DNA of 64,000 nucleotides from Mesorhabditis belari. Lineage: Eukaryota; Nematoda; Chromadorea; Rhabditida; Rhabditidae. Positions 44,247 through 59,200 of the stretch are shown in pieces. Where the stretch lies: positions 124,001 through 188,000 of the forward strand of contig CAUEEP010000891.1 of assembly GCA_958450365.1 (NCBI GenBank). Reading direction: 5' to 3'. Position numbers and translations under genes: made by a program. The stretch's first letter is position 1. Each line of letters opens with the position of its first letter. The notes below the pieces were generated by a model. The model was not told the DNA's origin and searched no databases. It saw only the letters and a program-made list of their open reading frames with translations.

Positions 44247-47200
44247 ATGGGCCGAGAAGGAAATCGATTTAAGGTACATTATTCTTTTGGTTCTTCACTT
44301 AAACCGGGGATTTTGGCTGAAAATCATTTTTGGCAGCCTTTGGTCGGATACAATTGCAAAGGCGTAAAAACTTGAAATAGGCCATGTTAGTAGTTTGTTT
44401 TCTTTTAGTTTGAGAGCTTCACAAAGAAGATCGCAAAAGTTGGCGGGGATCGAGCGCTCTTCAGGAAAGAATTAGGCGGCCGAAAACACAATGAAGAGAC
44501 GTTTTTCGTGGAAGCTCTTGAGAAATGGACAGAAACCGATCGAGGATCGCATTTTTGTAAGTTTAGTCGAAGGACATATTGGTTCTTTTGATTTGCTATA
44601 TTTTAGACACTTTCCTCAAGGATATCCCAACACGAGAAATTGGTACATACGCACAAGTTATTCATCACCATGTAAGAAAATATAATCTAGTAAACACATC
44701 GATATCTTGTTTTAGAAACAAATTCTCGAGGCTCTTCTGCATCATATCTCATTTCCAGTAAGTTGTAAAAGAATACAGTTTAAAATCTACGCATAAAATT
44801 ACCCTAGAAAAATCTCATTTGGGGTCGGTTGGCTGGGGGAAACTGTACACTAGCCGATTTAATTGTTGTTAATTTAAAAGTACAAGTGTTTATGAAAGTT
44901 AAGAGTGTAATATTTTTAGGGATGTACGTGTCAAATACCGCTTCTCGAGCTGACCATAGCGCTTGCTAAAGATCTACGAGATGAGTTTTACGAGTATATG
45001 TGGAGATTTTTTGAACAAATCATCTCAATTATGGAACAAGCAGGTATTTTCTATTTCTCTAAAAGGTTTATTTGGTTTTTAGATAACAACGTCGAGCTTC
45101 TTGAAATTACACATTTAACGATGGCATTATTGTTTAAACAGCATTGGAGATCCATTGTGAAGGAAAGCCGCAAAACATTTGAGTAAGAATCTTTGTCTTT
45201 TATCTTTGATGAAGAATTATGATTTTAGTCGCTTCTCGCTCCTTTTTGCCAGCAACAAGCAATATCTTCGGAGATTTGCCGCCGAAGCGTTTGCATTTTT
45301 GATACGAAAGATTTCGATGATCCAAAAATTCACAACTTTCATGATTGAGAAGGCACATCGGATTCAGGTGAAATCCACAAAAGGATTCTTTCAACAAGTT
45401 TTAGGATGGCTACTTCTCAGAGGGGATTTCAATGTTGATCTACAATGCAATACGTGGAGTTAATGGACAATTTCATAGTGCAACAAATGAGGTTTAACTT
45501 AATCACTTACTTTAACTATGAGACTTTTAGTTGCTTGGAGATATGTTAGCAGCTTTGTTTACGATTGAAGATTCGTCTATTCGAAATACGGGATTGAAAA
45601 TTTTCGAACGTGCCATCGTTTATTGTCTTGCTTACGCCAAAAATGACCATTTCAAAGACGTTTCCTCTGTTTTGATGGTAATTGTAAAAATTTAAGTTTA
45701 ATCACGTTTTGTATTATAGAAGACATTCGAACTGAGAAATGATCACACCACCTTTTGTGAGAGTCTTCGCCTCATAGTTGCCTCTACAGAAACTGTGAAG
45801 AAGCTGGTTTTGTTTAGGTAAGTTCGTAATGCAAAGTTTGATACTGGTCCTTTTTACTTTTATCAAATATAATCGTTTAGTCATCGTGATCTGCTACTCG
45901 ATCTCTTGCAAAAAGTCATTCACAAACCCTGGTTCAAGTTAGATCAAGAATTTTTCGACTTATTGGCAACGGTACATAAAAAGATCCAACTCTTATTTTA
46001 CTTTGCATTTTAGATCATCAATCGTCTCTATGATAACGACAAATGGAAATTAAAAGTTAAGGCACTTTTCGACGATCTTTCGACACTTGACAATTTTAAG
46101 TAAGAACTTGTGAAAATTATGCTGTTTAGTCAGAAAATACAATTTAGTGATTCGTCGATGATTTCGTTTCTGGATGCTCTTTCTCACTTAAGTTATTTTG
46201 ATTCGTGCATTATGCCATCAGTCGGAACCATATCTGGACAAATAATTGAAGCAAGTTCTTGTGCAATTTTATATATTAACAATTTTCTTCAGTCTTCAAA
46301 TCAGCAATTATTGCCGGGACTGTTGAAATTTTATGCGAAACTCTGCGTTGATCGGAGGCCAATCGACGATGCACTGAGAAGATGTAAGAATCAAATAATA
46401 CAACGATGGTCAAGACTTATTTTCAGGCACGCATTCGACTTTCTTCGATGCTTCGTTACATGAAAAGATGCACACGTTCGTCGAGAAGAAGATCTCCAAT
46501 CTACCAAATCAGATCGCGAAGTTGGGTGAAGATAGTGTTGTCATGGAAGAAGTTGCCCAATTGTTTATTGTTTGGACGTCGCTAACGAGTGCGAAAGATC
46601 AATTCTCATGTTTGTTTCATTTTGCAATATTTTGAAACAAGCACCGTTTAGGTCAGGAGAGTGTCTTGAAATTTCTCCGTTCGCTTATCACCGATAAAGT
46701 TCCCTCAGATCCTGAATTTTTCTTGTCTCGTGCGCAATTGGTCTTGATTACAGCTTCAGCACTCTATCAGGTAATTGTCATTCTTGAACATCAAGACTTC
46801 ATGCAATCAAGATTTAGTAATACAGGAATAGGTTTTGATATTGCCATTGTGAAATGTTTGAAAGTTAACATTTTTTTTCAGGTAGACTCGTCGTTGTTGA
46901 AGACTATCGATGAGACGGATGTTCTTGCATTTGTTAAGTAATGCTTAAAATATCTTTGTTCGAGCTAAAAAAAATTCAGGAACTTTTTAACCACCGAATC
47001 AGCTATTCGATTCTACCATTTATTTGTGACGGCTCGTGGAATTAGTGAAAGCTTGGAGAGTTTGGATGAGGTGAAGTATTCTATTTTCTGTTTTTAATAT
47101 CATTTTAGGCAGTTCAACTACTATCGACGTCTTTCACTTCGCCGTGCCATTCAATTCGACGTTGTGCCCTTCAGATTTGTGCATCATTCAATGTGCCTTT

Positions 47201-50200
47201 GGAGGATATTCCCCTAGATGATAATGGAGTTCCATTGTTCAAGGTGAGTTAATTAAGGATAACTAAATACCATGTAAATTATATTATGATAGTTAAATGC
47301 AAAATGGAAATGATCACAAGCACCAAAACTCTAAATTAAGTCTAAAGTTCGAAAATTTAGAAACCCGCTAACAATATGTTTGCAATCCTTGCCTCGGCTG
47401 AAAGCGAATCTCCAACCACTGCCAATATTCGAGATCGATTGAGACAATTTCGGTTTTGCTTTTTTTGTTACCATAACACTTTTATTGTTTAGCTCACTCT
47501 TATATGGAGGGCACTTGTATACAATTCCGAAGGGTCGTCGCAATGTTTTTGAGACAATCATCCTGAAAGTCTCATTAGCTCAGTTTTACCATCAGTTTAC
47601 ACCAATTTGGTCTGGAATTCATGAGGTAGTTTTATCAAACTTTATTTCATTTCAATCTCTTTTAGATTCTAATATCTCATGCAAAGGGTTTGCCAATCGA
47701 TGTTTTCTGGGCTGTGATCGAAGCGATGTTAAACGATTCTCTTTCAAGTATTTTTAACTCATATTTGGTAATATTTGGTTTAAGGTTTACGAAATAACAA
47801 ACCGTTATTTACAAAAACGTCACTCGAATCTTTGATACCAAACGTTGATGCCGAGATGAGAACGGACTTTTCTGCTGTCATTGATCAATTGTGTAAATTT
47901 CTTCAGAAGGTAAAATTATTTTGTTATTTTTGTTCACTTTTATCTTTTTAGGTACCAGAAATTGCTGAGCGTCGAACCAAGACCCTGTCACCAATCTTTT
48001 TGGAATTTTTCAAGTACACTTCCTGGTTAAATTTGTTTATTGAATACATTTTAGCAAAGATTACATGCTCTCGGAAAAGCCACGACTCGCAACTCAAAAA
48101 GAAATTATGAGTTTGACTACAACGATAGAAAATACGGAGCAAGATGATGTTCAAATGGATGTAGCCGATGAAGAAGTCGACAACGCTGAACAAACGGTTT
48201 CTAAATAATTACAGCTTTTAGTCCTTCTTTTTTAGAATCGATCACTGCAGGAAAAACAAGTGGATGAGGATGAATTGCATACACTTACAAAAAAGATGGT
48301 ATAGCTAAAGTTGTAAACTTTCGAAAGAATTTTTTAGGCTAGAAAAATTCTTATCGGGTTTCTTGAATTATTTTCATCGTTTCGTAGCCCAAAGATGATC
48401 TTTCGTCAACCAGAAGTCTACGGGGTTTATAATGAAGTAAGGAAGTTTTGCTTATGGTATAGAGGGATTGATGTTAAAATTTAGCTATTGTTGTCATGGG
48501 ATGCTGATCTTCAAAAAGCAGCTCTCAAATGTCTCTTTGCTTACAAGTACAAATGGCTTGTTCCTTACAAGTATGGCTATTTAATTTGAATTTGCAGCGA
48601 AATTTATTTTATAGGGATAATTTGAATGCTCTTCTCGATAAGAAAACTTTCCGTACCGAACTTGTCAACTTCAACATCGGCTCTGAGAACAGTGTGATCG
48701 ATAAGGATCATCTCAATGATTTGACGCCTTTACTTCTACGGTTTAGTTTGGCGTATTTTTCTTAAAACGCAAGAAAATTTAGATTATTGTATGGTCGCTT
48801 AACCACTCCCACCTCAAAGATGGATCACTATCATCGTTTGGTGATTGTCCGATTTCTCGCTGGGTGCACTGTCGACCAACTCGATCATTTTATCTACCTG
48901 CTTTTTCATCCGTTTTTGAAAATTTTTGGTATAAATTTTTTATTAGAGAAATTTTATAGAAGATTGTAGATATCAACGAAGCTGATTTTTCAAAGATTGA
49001 CGAACAAATTACTGCTGAAACGGTGAAGGAACAATTCAACTACAAGGACATTTACACGTGAGTGAAAGCTAAAAGATTCGGCCATGACAGCCAAGACTGA
49101 TGACAGCTCTGCCTTATCGAATCGAGCCGTTTAAAAAAAATTAACCGTTGAAATATCACAGTTGCCTGGAGAATGAGATCACATGAAGATTGAGTTGATA
49201 ATATTAAAAAACGATACTAGTTATATTCCCACAAGAGTTTGATTCATGCATCAAGTCGGTTATATTCCCACAAATTAGTTCATTTTGTGGGGATATAACC
49301 GATTTGATGCCCAGGTCTTTCTTGTGGGGATATAACCGATAAGTACCTAAAAAACTGCATACAAGAAAACTACTAGCCACAAGGTCAAGTTAGAATATCG
49401 TTCTCTACTTTTTTTCATGCACAATTCTAACTTCTTTTGATTCTCATACATCTCGAATAGGGATAACGATGATGGATTTCCTCGGCAATAAGTTTCCCCG
49501 AGTGTGAGAATGTCAATTTCAACATTCAGTGACCCTTTGAGCGATTGAATGTGCTTTATCCAACCAGAAATCCAATAAAGGCCACAATCACATCGTAGTG
49601 GATTATCCTAAAACTGGTTGTCGAACAGATTATTTTCAACTAGTCTATTGCTCTGTAAGCAAAAAATTTTTTGTCACTGACCCGGAGATAGATCGACTTC
49701 AGCACCGTTCCATGTTGATTAATGATAGGCAATTGGGAGAATTTGAAAGGATCAATAGTGGTGATTCGATTATTGGGTAGAGATAGAGCGAGAAAATGAA
49801 TCCCAGATAGAGTGTTAAAGAGGGACGATGGGAAAGATTCCAAAGCCGAGTCGTAAATTTGCAAATGAAAATGTAGACCTCGTAAGCCTTCTAGAGCTCC
49901 CACCGCAATCTAAATTCTAAATTGTTGCTTGTCAAGCTTTTACAACTTACATGTTTAAGACGATTTCCAGTTACAGACAACTCTCTCAACATTCTCAAAT
50001 CGGCTTTTCTCAATTGAGTGTCCAAAACCTCTTCTTTGATTTCGATTCGTAGTATCCGAAGAGGCGGCAAGTAGCCCAACATCAATGATACGTTATAGTT
50101 TCTCACAGCATTTGGTAGATTAAGTAACTGTAATTTTTGCTCAAAAATTACGGAATTATTTCTTACCACTAATTCCTTCAAGTGGGCTAAATGCGCGTAT

Positions 50201-53200
50201 GCATCCGGGTCTGGAAGCTTCGTTAAAGATGGCAATGATGAAGCGTATAGAACTTCGAGCTAAAATTTCGTCTTGAATTCAAAATTTGCTTTCTCATACC
50301 TGGTGCAAGTTCTTGAACTGTTCCTTTGTTAGTTGGGTGATTTTGTTTCCAGAAATATTTAGCTCTTTTAGCCCAGTTAGGTCGACGAACAGATTTGAAT
50401 CAAGAGCATGGACATTGTTGTAGGAGATGTCAAGTGTGTCCAATTTAGCAAATGGTGCTAGATCCTTTTTTTGAATGTCGTAGATCTTGTTGCTGAATTT
50501 TTATTGGAGTAGGCCAACAATTTTTAAACAAACTGGCTGATGTTGAGATGTCGAAGTGATCGGTGACTGACTTTAGGAACCGAGAACAAGCCAGTGTCTG
50601 CTAGATTGAGCAGACTAATCGAGTGGCTCAGCTCCTAAAATAACGGCTTGTTTTATTTTCGGATTAATTTACCGCAAAAGCTTGAGGATGCCAAGTCGTG
50701 ATTGGGTTGTGACTGAGATCCAAAAACCTCAAACTCGGCAAATGCTCGAAAGCCGCTATCTCAATTGATTCGATCACATTGTCAGAGAGAATCAACGTTG
50801 AAAGATTTTTGAGACCAATCTGTAAATGAGCATTTGTAAGGCAAATTGCTTCATACGTACGAATTGTGAGGCATCAATAGATCCAATTTTGTTCCTTTTC
50901 AAATTTAAATAGCTGAGACTATTAGCGATTGTTTCCAAGGCATTGATGGGCACTTTTTGTATCTCGTTTTCTGATAAATCTAGCTCATAAACGTTGTCCC
51001 TTCCGAAGACGCCGTGCTGCAACCCTTCGAGCACATTGCTGCTCAAATCGATTCGTTTAAAGCGTTTCTATGAATTTCAGTTTTTCTTTTAGCGGATTTT
51101 GTTGAACCTGGTTTGAAAAGGTTCCTTTCCAGATGTACCGGATGTGGTTTTTTGCTAGATCCAAGTATTCAAGTTTCTGACATGTCGAAAAAGCATGTCC
51201 AGGAATCTACAAACAGTATAAGTTAAACAACTAATCGTTAGTACCTCGAGTATTCCGTTGTGTCTCAACGAGAGATTTTTCAATTCATCGAAATCTTGCA
51301 TCACCTCTTTTGGCAAAGTCTGTAACTCATTGAAAGCAAGATCCAGACTTTGTAGACTCCGTTTGACACACGTCAGATCAATGCTGCAATTAGGATTAAA
51401 ATGTTTATTTTGATGATCTTACCTGTTCAGCTCGTTTCTCGCAATGTTCAAGTGATGAATCGTGTTAATGTGACTCAATTGATCGCATGTCAACCTTTTC
51501 AGTTTGTTGTGACTCAAGTCGAGGTACTCAATTCTGAAAATCATCTTTTGTCTTGAAGTCCCAAATCTACTCACTTTGGAACTTTGCTGAAAATGTCGCG
51601 TTCCATGTTGTCGATATAATTATGCGATAACGATAACCGTTCCAATTGGGGAAGGTTAACAAAAGTGTATGAGGAAATGACGACGATTTGATTGCCAGTA
51701 AGATCGATTTGTTTCAGATTTCGCATATCCACAAAAGACTGGAATTTAAGTTGTGAAAATACTAAAAATTGTTGACTCACGAAAGACTCAAGTGCCTGCA
51801 ACCGATTCCCAGAAAGTAAGATCTGTTGTAGATTCTCCAATTGAGCAAAGGCTCGGCTTTGCAAAATGATGATTGCATTGTTTTCCAAGTTGATCAATTT
51901 CAACTCACGATTGCTACTAAATTCACCAGATCTTTGGAATTTACGAGCTTTCAAACCTAGGATGAAAAGTTTTTTCGCCGACAATGGAGAGATCATTTCG
52001 CGACATTGAAAATCTCTCGATTTTAATAAGTTGACCAAGAAAGTAATCGGGGAGAGTTGTAAGGTGATTTCCATCCAGAACCAAATTTCGTAGTTTCTGC
52101 ATCTTTGCTAAAGCATTTACCGGAAACGTCGTCAATTTGTTATTCTGAAGTTGAACTTTGCCATCATCTTTCATTATCATCTTTCATTTTACCTGCAAAA
52201 ATAGAGTTTCCAACGCCGGAAGTTTGTCAAAGGCTTGTTCACCAATGAGCTTTATCTGGTTTAAACTCAAATCCAAATAAGCCAATGAGGACATGTATAA
52301 AAATACCGCCGGGTCATTGATCACTTTGATTTGATTTCCTAAAATGTTTGAATTACTGGCTTTTCTTTTCGGCCTACCCGCTAAGTTCAGAAACATCAGA
52401 CTAGTGCCGGTACCATCGAAAGTTCCAAAAGCTAATTTCTCAAGCGTTTCGATTTTGTTTTTGCTCAAGTCAAGTTGTTGTAGTCTTTCCATTCCAGTCA
52501 AAACATCAGTCGGAACCTCTCGCAAATGATTGTAGGCCAGACGAAGTTCCAGAAGAGTTCTTTTGCTTCCCAAAATGGCAAAGTTTTCGATTCTAAATTT
52601 TCTTTCTACACCTTTTAAAATTTCACAAAATGAACTTATTCAATTTGTTTCCACACAGATTCAAATGAGTCAACTCTCGAAGTTCACCCATGGCTTTTGG
52701 TAGTGTATGCAAAATGTTCTCTTCCAAGTTCAGCTTGTTTATAGTCTTTGCCAGATTAACAAAAACTCCGTCGGGAATGTAGGCTAATCGATTGTAGCTC
52801 AAATCGAGCTCCTTGATTTGGCCGATACCGTCAAATACCATTGGGGCAATTGTGTGAATCTAATTTTTTTTTTCTTTGGGACTTCCATTAGGTAGCTCAC
52901 CTGGTTGTAGCTCAAATCCAGCTCTGTGAATTTTTGAAAGCTCTTAAAGCTCCCATTTGATAACCGCTTGATTTTGTTGTTCCGTAGCACCAGTTTAAGT
53001 TCATTTTTAAAGATCACTTCCAAATCGGTTTCAAGCTTGGTAATATTGTTCCCTTCAAGATTTAGAGCCTTCAAATTCGTGACATCTTTCAAAGCCAAAT
53101 ATGGTATCTGTAAAGTTCACGAATACCAGCCGAAAAAATACGCCTAACGGCGGGTTTTTAGTATTTTTTTTCTCAGAGTCGCGCTCGGTTTTTTGATTTT

Positions 53201-56200
53201 TAAAATTCAAAAACTTAATTATTTAAATAAAACCAATATTATTTTTAATCTAGAGACTCTGGTCTATCTTTTGAGCCAAAAACTTTCCCTTTCTCTCATC
53301 TCTGCACTGAGTTACAGGGGCCTAAAAAAAGTATGTCACAATTTACATTTTTAAGAAAAATAGCTGAAGGGATCAAAAAGCAAATGGGCCATATTAATAA
53401 AGATAATAAAAAGTTGACCGTTTGATGTCAAACTTTCAGCTTGATCCGAGCTGCCGTTGGTGAGATATGACCCGGAGAGACGGACACACAGACATACACA
53501 CAGAGTCGCACCATCTCTCTCTTATAAAAGAGGAGTGATAGTTTGTTTTCAAAGTACAAAATGAAATACCTTTTTTTCTTACCTGAGATATCAAATTGTT
53601 CCTCAAATCAAGATAGCCGAGCGTCGGTGGGAGTGAAAGCTTCTCAATGGTAGCTATCCGATTATTTGACAAAGTAAGCACAATCAATCGTAAACGATTG
53701 AATGCTAAGTTGGGAATATCGGTTATCTAAATATTTTAACTTATGGACTTGCCATACTGCCAACTAACCAAATTGTTGTCAAGATGCAAAAATTGTAAAT
53801 TGTTCATTTGAGTCTCATCAAAAGTATTCGCGCGAATCGTCGCTATCCGATTGTTCTCCAAATGCAAAAATTGTAATTGGTGCAAGTAAGTTAGAGCCCA
53901 AGAAGGAATAACAGATATGTTGTTTTGTGTTAAAATCAGTTTGAATAGCTTCATCTGAAAATTTATTTCAGTTGCTTGAAACTTAGTTAGTTGATACCTC
54001 AAGTCCACGAAAAGCATTGACGTTGACCGTTTGAATCTGATTGTTCGTAAAGTCAAGTGTTTGAATATTTTGACTTCTGAAGCTGTCCTGTTGAAGAAAT
54101 TTGAGACCACCATCAGTCAACGATAGGGCGAGGATGTTTACGGGTTGTTGATTCTGAGAAAAGTTTGTTAAATGAATTTGTTAATTGTTTTTTAGCTTTA
54201 GTTCTGAGAGTCACAAGTACTATTTGTTTTGAAGAGCTGTGAATTACCTCATTTTTCAACTCCTCATCCACCTGTGGCAATGGGGGCACAGTGGCGGCGG
54301 CCACTTGCTTGCACATCACGTGTATTGTTGAGTCTTTTCCCACTGGAATGCATTCGCATTCTTTCCAGGGCGCATTGTAAATCCCATCAAACCTAAATAG
54401 TTGCTTGAGATCTTTGTTTTACTCTCTTTTACCGGCAATGAGTCTCATCAATCGTGAACACTTCATTGAAAACGGCCAAAAACGTTAGCAATAACAAATG
54501 CCACCATCGAGAAGTCATTTTAGAAAAAAAAATCTAATCCATTTGCGGTCGATGATGAAACTAAATGAAATGTAAAATGTTTAGGAAATTGGCATGAAAA
54601 TTAAAGAAAAAAATTAGCCAGATATTCAAAAAAGTTTAGCATTTTGTCGTTGTGTTTATTTGTTGTTGAAAGCCGCATGAATGAAAATGCGATTGACTGG
54701 ACCGACGCGTTTGTCAAATATTTATGAGAAGTTGTTAAGTTAGGGAGAAGAACGCTCATATGCTTTGAGTTTTGGAATTTCCAAGGAATTAGGTCATTAC
54801 GCATCCCTCTTTGTGAGTCATTGAAGGAACAGACAACCGCTGGCTCTAATTAAGATGTACTAATTATGGCGTAAGAGCGGCACCTTTTATGATTTGAAGG
54901 ACACAAGTTGGTATAGAAAAGAAATTGATTTAAAGTTTTTAGAATAATAGTTTATTCTTGGAATTTGGTGGGCACCCTGTGAAGTGGGCGACACTAGATG
55001 TAATCTAATACCCTCGGAAATTGTAGCCTAGCCCATTCTTAATGGGCCACACCTGCGATTTAGGGAAAACTGACTATATAATCTTTCTAAAGTTAGTCTA
55101 GGTGATAGCTAAATATTAATGAAAACAATGAATCTAATAAAATGAATGAATGATGGGTTATTTTAGGCTAATGAAAAAGCTAATGTACATTTCTAAACAA
55201 TCCAAATCTTGTCGATTCGTCCCAATGAACAGCTGACCTCTGCAGAGATCGGCCGTTAAAATGCCTGAGTAGTGGGGAGGAGATGCAATGGGCAAGTGGT
55301 TTATGGGGAAAGGGGGGAAATGAAGAGGGACGAGTGAATGGAGATGGGTCTCGTTGTCACCTACTCCCTCTCCGTCATCCATTTCCCCCACTCTTCCATC
55401 TATTCAGTCGGCTTTCTGGCAAATTTGATCGCACCACTAGTGTTACTTTTCAATAGCCTATCGGCGAGAGATATTGTGCGGAAATGGGATAAACTTTTTC
55501 CAAGCAGTAAAGCGAAAAAATATTTTTCGGTAAAGAATGAATGTTAGTTGAGTGAAGATGTACCTTTGACAAATTAGAACAGAATTATGGGCACTACATT
55601 AGGCCAACCTTGCTTGTGGCTTTTCCAGCAACATATCGGTGTTAAATGCAAATTTAAGCTATAACAGTACATCTATGGTAGATTCAGAATCAATTCAACA
55701 TTTGTCTAGTACAAGTTTTTCAAATGGAATTTTAGGACGCTGGAGACAATCGAGAATGTTCTCAAAGGAATTGCTCAAAGGCTTTCGGATAAACAACGGC
55801 TCTTGATCTATCGACTACTAATCTCGATTATGGTCATTTTACAGGTTTTATCGACAACAATTTTAAAAAATTGCTTACTTAAGCGTGTCGCCGAATCGAC
55901 GCAAGAAGAGCAGGAGATCAAAATGGTGAAGTCTCTGAGGAGATCAATCATGGAAAGAATTCGACAAGTACGACAAGCATTTTTTTGCTGGAAATAAAAT
56001 ATTTTAGTTTGTATTGGCTTTTGCTGATTGTGAATGGTCCGCTGAGCAAGTGAAGGCGCTATGGAGATGGGTGATTTTGCCCCACGTAGAGGTATTTTAT
56101 TAAGCTACCTAGGCATTTTAGCCAATTGCTTACTTTAGGTTGTTCATCGCGATGAAAGATCTTTAACAGTGGCACTTTCATCCGTTGTTGGAGTTATTGC

Positions 56201-59200
56201 TGCTATTGCACAGATGCCAAAGTAACAATTAAAATAATTATAAAGGTTGTTTAAATTTTAGATTGTTCCACTTGCTCTGTGCTCGGCTTGAAGTTGAAAA
56301 TCTTATGACTTGTCCATTGAAGATCATGATCGATTCACTGATGTGGGAAAAGACTGTGGCAAGTTACAATATTGGTTTGCTTAAGAAATGATTTCAGCCT
56401 CGATATATGAACATGATCCGATTGGGGATTGTGTCGATGCTCGAGTACGCGGACGAAACTCCGAAGTTGATTGCGGATATCGAATATTTGCCTGTTCAAC
56501 GAAGAGACGGTATTTTAAATTTTATATTCAAATTATAACTGCTCTAGATGTTAATTACGGGACTTCCCTTCTTGTGACTCAAATGGACATCTTATTGGAG
56601 TATATCATCAGCACTTTGGAAAGACCATCAAACCCAGCTATTATCGGAGAGAATTTGAAGATTTTGAATGGGTGAGCAATAAATTTAATGTGTGATTTAT
56701 TTTTATCTTAGAATTTCTCCGTTTATCAATTCAAAGGAAGTCGCCAAACGCTTCGCATTTTGTCTATTGCACCTCCTCGAGAGAAGAGTAAAGGGAACAA
56801 AAGTGCGTACATACTTGATCTATGATTGTATTTTCTCTTTTTCAGCCGGAATCAATTGCAAACTTACTCTCGACACTCAGCTCTATTGTGGAGAATCTCG
56901 ACGATCCGGTGGAAGTTTATTGGTTAGTTAAATCTGGTTAACACTAAATTTGCCTTTTCAGCAAATTGCCAAAATTCTTTGCTGTGTTCGATAATCGAAC
57001 AACTCGCGAAGTCCTAGGAAATGTTTGTGATAAATTGGGCAAAAATCCAAAATGTACGCCGATTGATGTCGAGGTAGTCCTGTGCCAATTTTGATTTTTA
57101 GAAAGTTTTTTTTCAGATTTTGAATTGCTTAACCGATCTTGAAAGCTGGAATGCGAAACGACTTGATGAACCGGATTTCGACCGACGTGCAAATGGTTAC
57201 AGTCGAATTGCGAAGGTAAAATTTTTAATCGAAAGTGTGAGTGTGGTGAATTTTATGGCAATTGTGTAATTCATAAATTTAGATTTTCCAAAAAGCGAAC
57301 GATCCACCGAACCTTCATTTACTTGCAGCTTTGGCTCAATCAAATGCGCACACGATATCTACGGTGGGACTTTATATATGAGCATAGTATTAAACAAAAT
57401 ACTTTATGTTACGTAGCTATGCTATTTAAATGTTGTCTAGGTGTGTTTAAACTCTAGAATATTTAGATTGATGACATTGCTCTTCGAGCTCAAGCCTCAT
57501 TGAATCTCCGGGATCTCAACGATTTCATCGCCAAACCGATCTTCAACGAGAAAGAAGTTTCTGCCATTATTTTTGAAAAAATAAAACGATTTTAAAGGTT
57601 TATTACATGATTGATCATCATCTCCTGCCATTGATTATCCGAGGATTTAGACAAGAACAACAAGTTTGATGCGAGAGAAATTAGCTTCTATTCAATTTTA
57701 GAATGTTCGAGATGAGTTTATTCGTGATTTGAACGGACTTGTTTCTACGTTCCCCCAACACGGTCATTTATCACAAATGTCGAAGGTTTGAGATAAAGTT
57801 CTGAAGGAGTAACGAACTTGTTGTTTAGGCTAAAAATGTGGAAGATCCTGATCGAGATTTCTTCGAAAATGCTGTTCACATTCAGGTTTGAATAATTTAT
57901 TTTATTGCTTATAAAAACAAATTTAGATTGGAAGACGTCGAGCTGGCTTTAAGATTCTATCAGAACAGATCGATTCAGGAGAGGTAAACCTCAGCTCTAA
58001 AATTCCTGTATCGAGATCACTTTAAGGTTGTAATGAGGCCACAAATTCTCGTCGCGTATTTCATCCCGTTGTTGAGACATTACATGCTGAATGTCACCGA
58101 AAAAATGAGCTCCGTTTCTGATGCAGCACTTGAACTTCTGGGTCAGGAAAATGATTTACAATTTTAGTATTCAGAAGTTTTTAGTTTCGATTCTGAAGAA
58201 AACATCATGGAATGCTTATATAAAAATCATGGATCAATACATCAATCAAATGGCTCAAGATCTGGAGAGTGAAAAAGCCTACGTTAGGTTCGTTTTTGAT
58301 TTGTATAAATTGTTATATAATTTAGTAATTAATATATTTAATACTCGTTCTAAATAGTTTTTAACAAGGAAAATTTAGAATTGTTTGTGCCATTCTTGAT
58401 GCTTTTCACTTTGATGCAACGATTGCGAAACAACATGAGAAACGAGGCCGCAAGCAAAAGGAGGTGCCGATGGAAGTTGATGTTCAAATTGTGCAGGAAC
58501 CGAATGAAGGTATTTTTTGAGCATTGCAAAATTGTGGTCAATGATTTAAAAAATTTAATGTTATGTTTAGGAGACGATGAAGAAGTAAATTTGGAAAGCC
58601 AACCTATCGACCAGAATGCGGAGGAAGAAGTTGGTTTATTTTCCAGCCTATCTACTAAATTGTACGTCAGGTTTCACCCGAAGTTGTCTACGAAAAGGTT
58701 GTGAAGAATTTACTTCCAAAATTGAAAGCTGCAATCAATGGAAAGGTATTGTGCGCTGGTTTGGCGATCCGAAACTTTTGAATTTAGTTGAATCCGAAAG
58801 CGAAAGATGTGCATAAACTAGCGATGGATGCAGGACAGAAACATTACCAAGTAATTTTTTGCAAGAAGCGTTACAGGAAAGACTGTCTGATCCGCAAAAA
58901 TACAAATGCGGCTAAAGTTGCAGAGTAATACGTTGAATTCTAGGAAGATGATGACATTCGGCGGGCTCCAATCACCTTGGCTGCAGCTAAAGTACTTCTT
59001 CATATGCCCCCAATTGTTATTGATCACAATTTGCATGGGTAAGTCAAACATTGTTAGCAAATATTTAGTTATTTAGAGTTATTATGAAACTTGTTGAACT
59101 ACTAGTGGCTAGATCGGATCGCGTACGAGAAACGGCTAGAAAGGTTTGGGTTTTGTTCAAACACATTGTATACGTGGTTTAGGTTATGACTCAAGTAGTT

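Noticed and set aside
49217..49341. CRISPR-like array
   Set aside because: Only four units in mixed orientation with unequal spacing in a eukaryotic genome; this is a hairpin cluster.
49607..49681. LRR gene ending early at SNRLVENNLFDNQF then TAG
   Set aside because: Skipping to the acceptor at 49608 gives DNPLRCDCGLYW, a standard LRR C-cap, with a 74-bp intron in phase.
49058..55735. UTP20 as two separate genes
   Set aside because: The codon split between 49057 and 55736 is completed in phase, and both halves match successive regions of one UTP20 protein, so a single gene with a nested gene is simpler.
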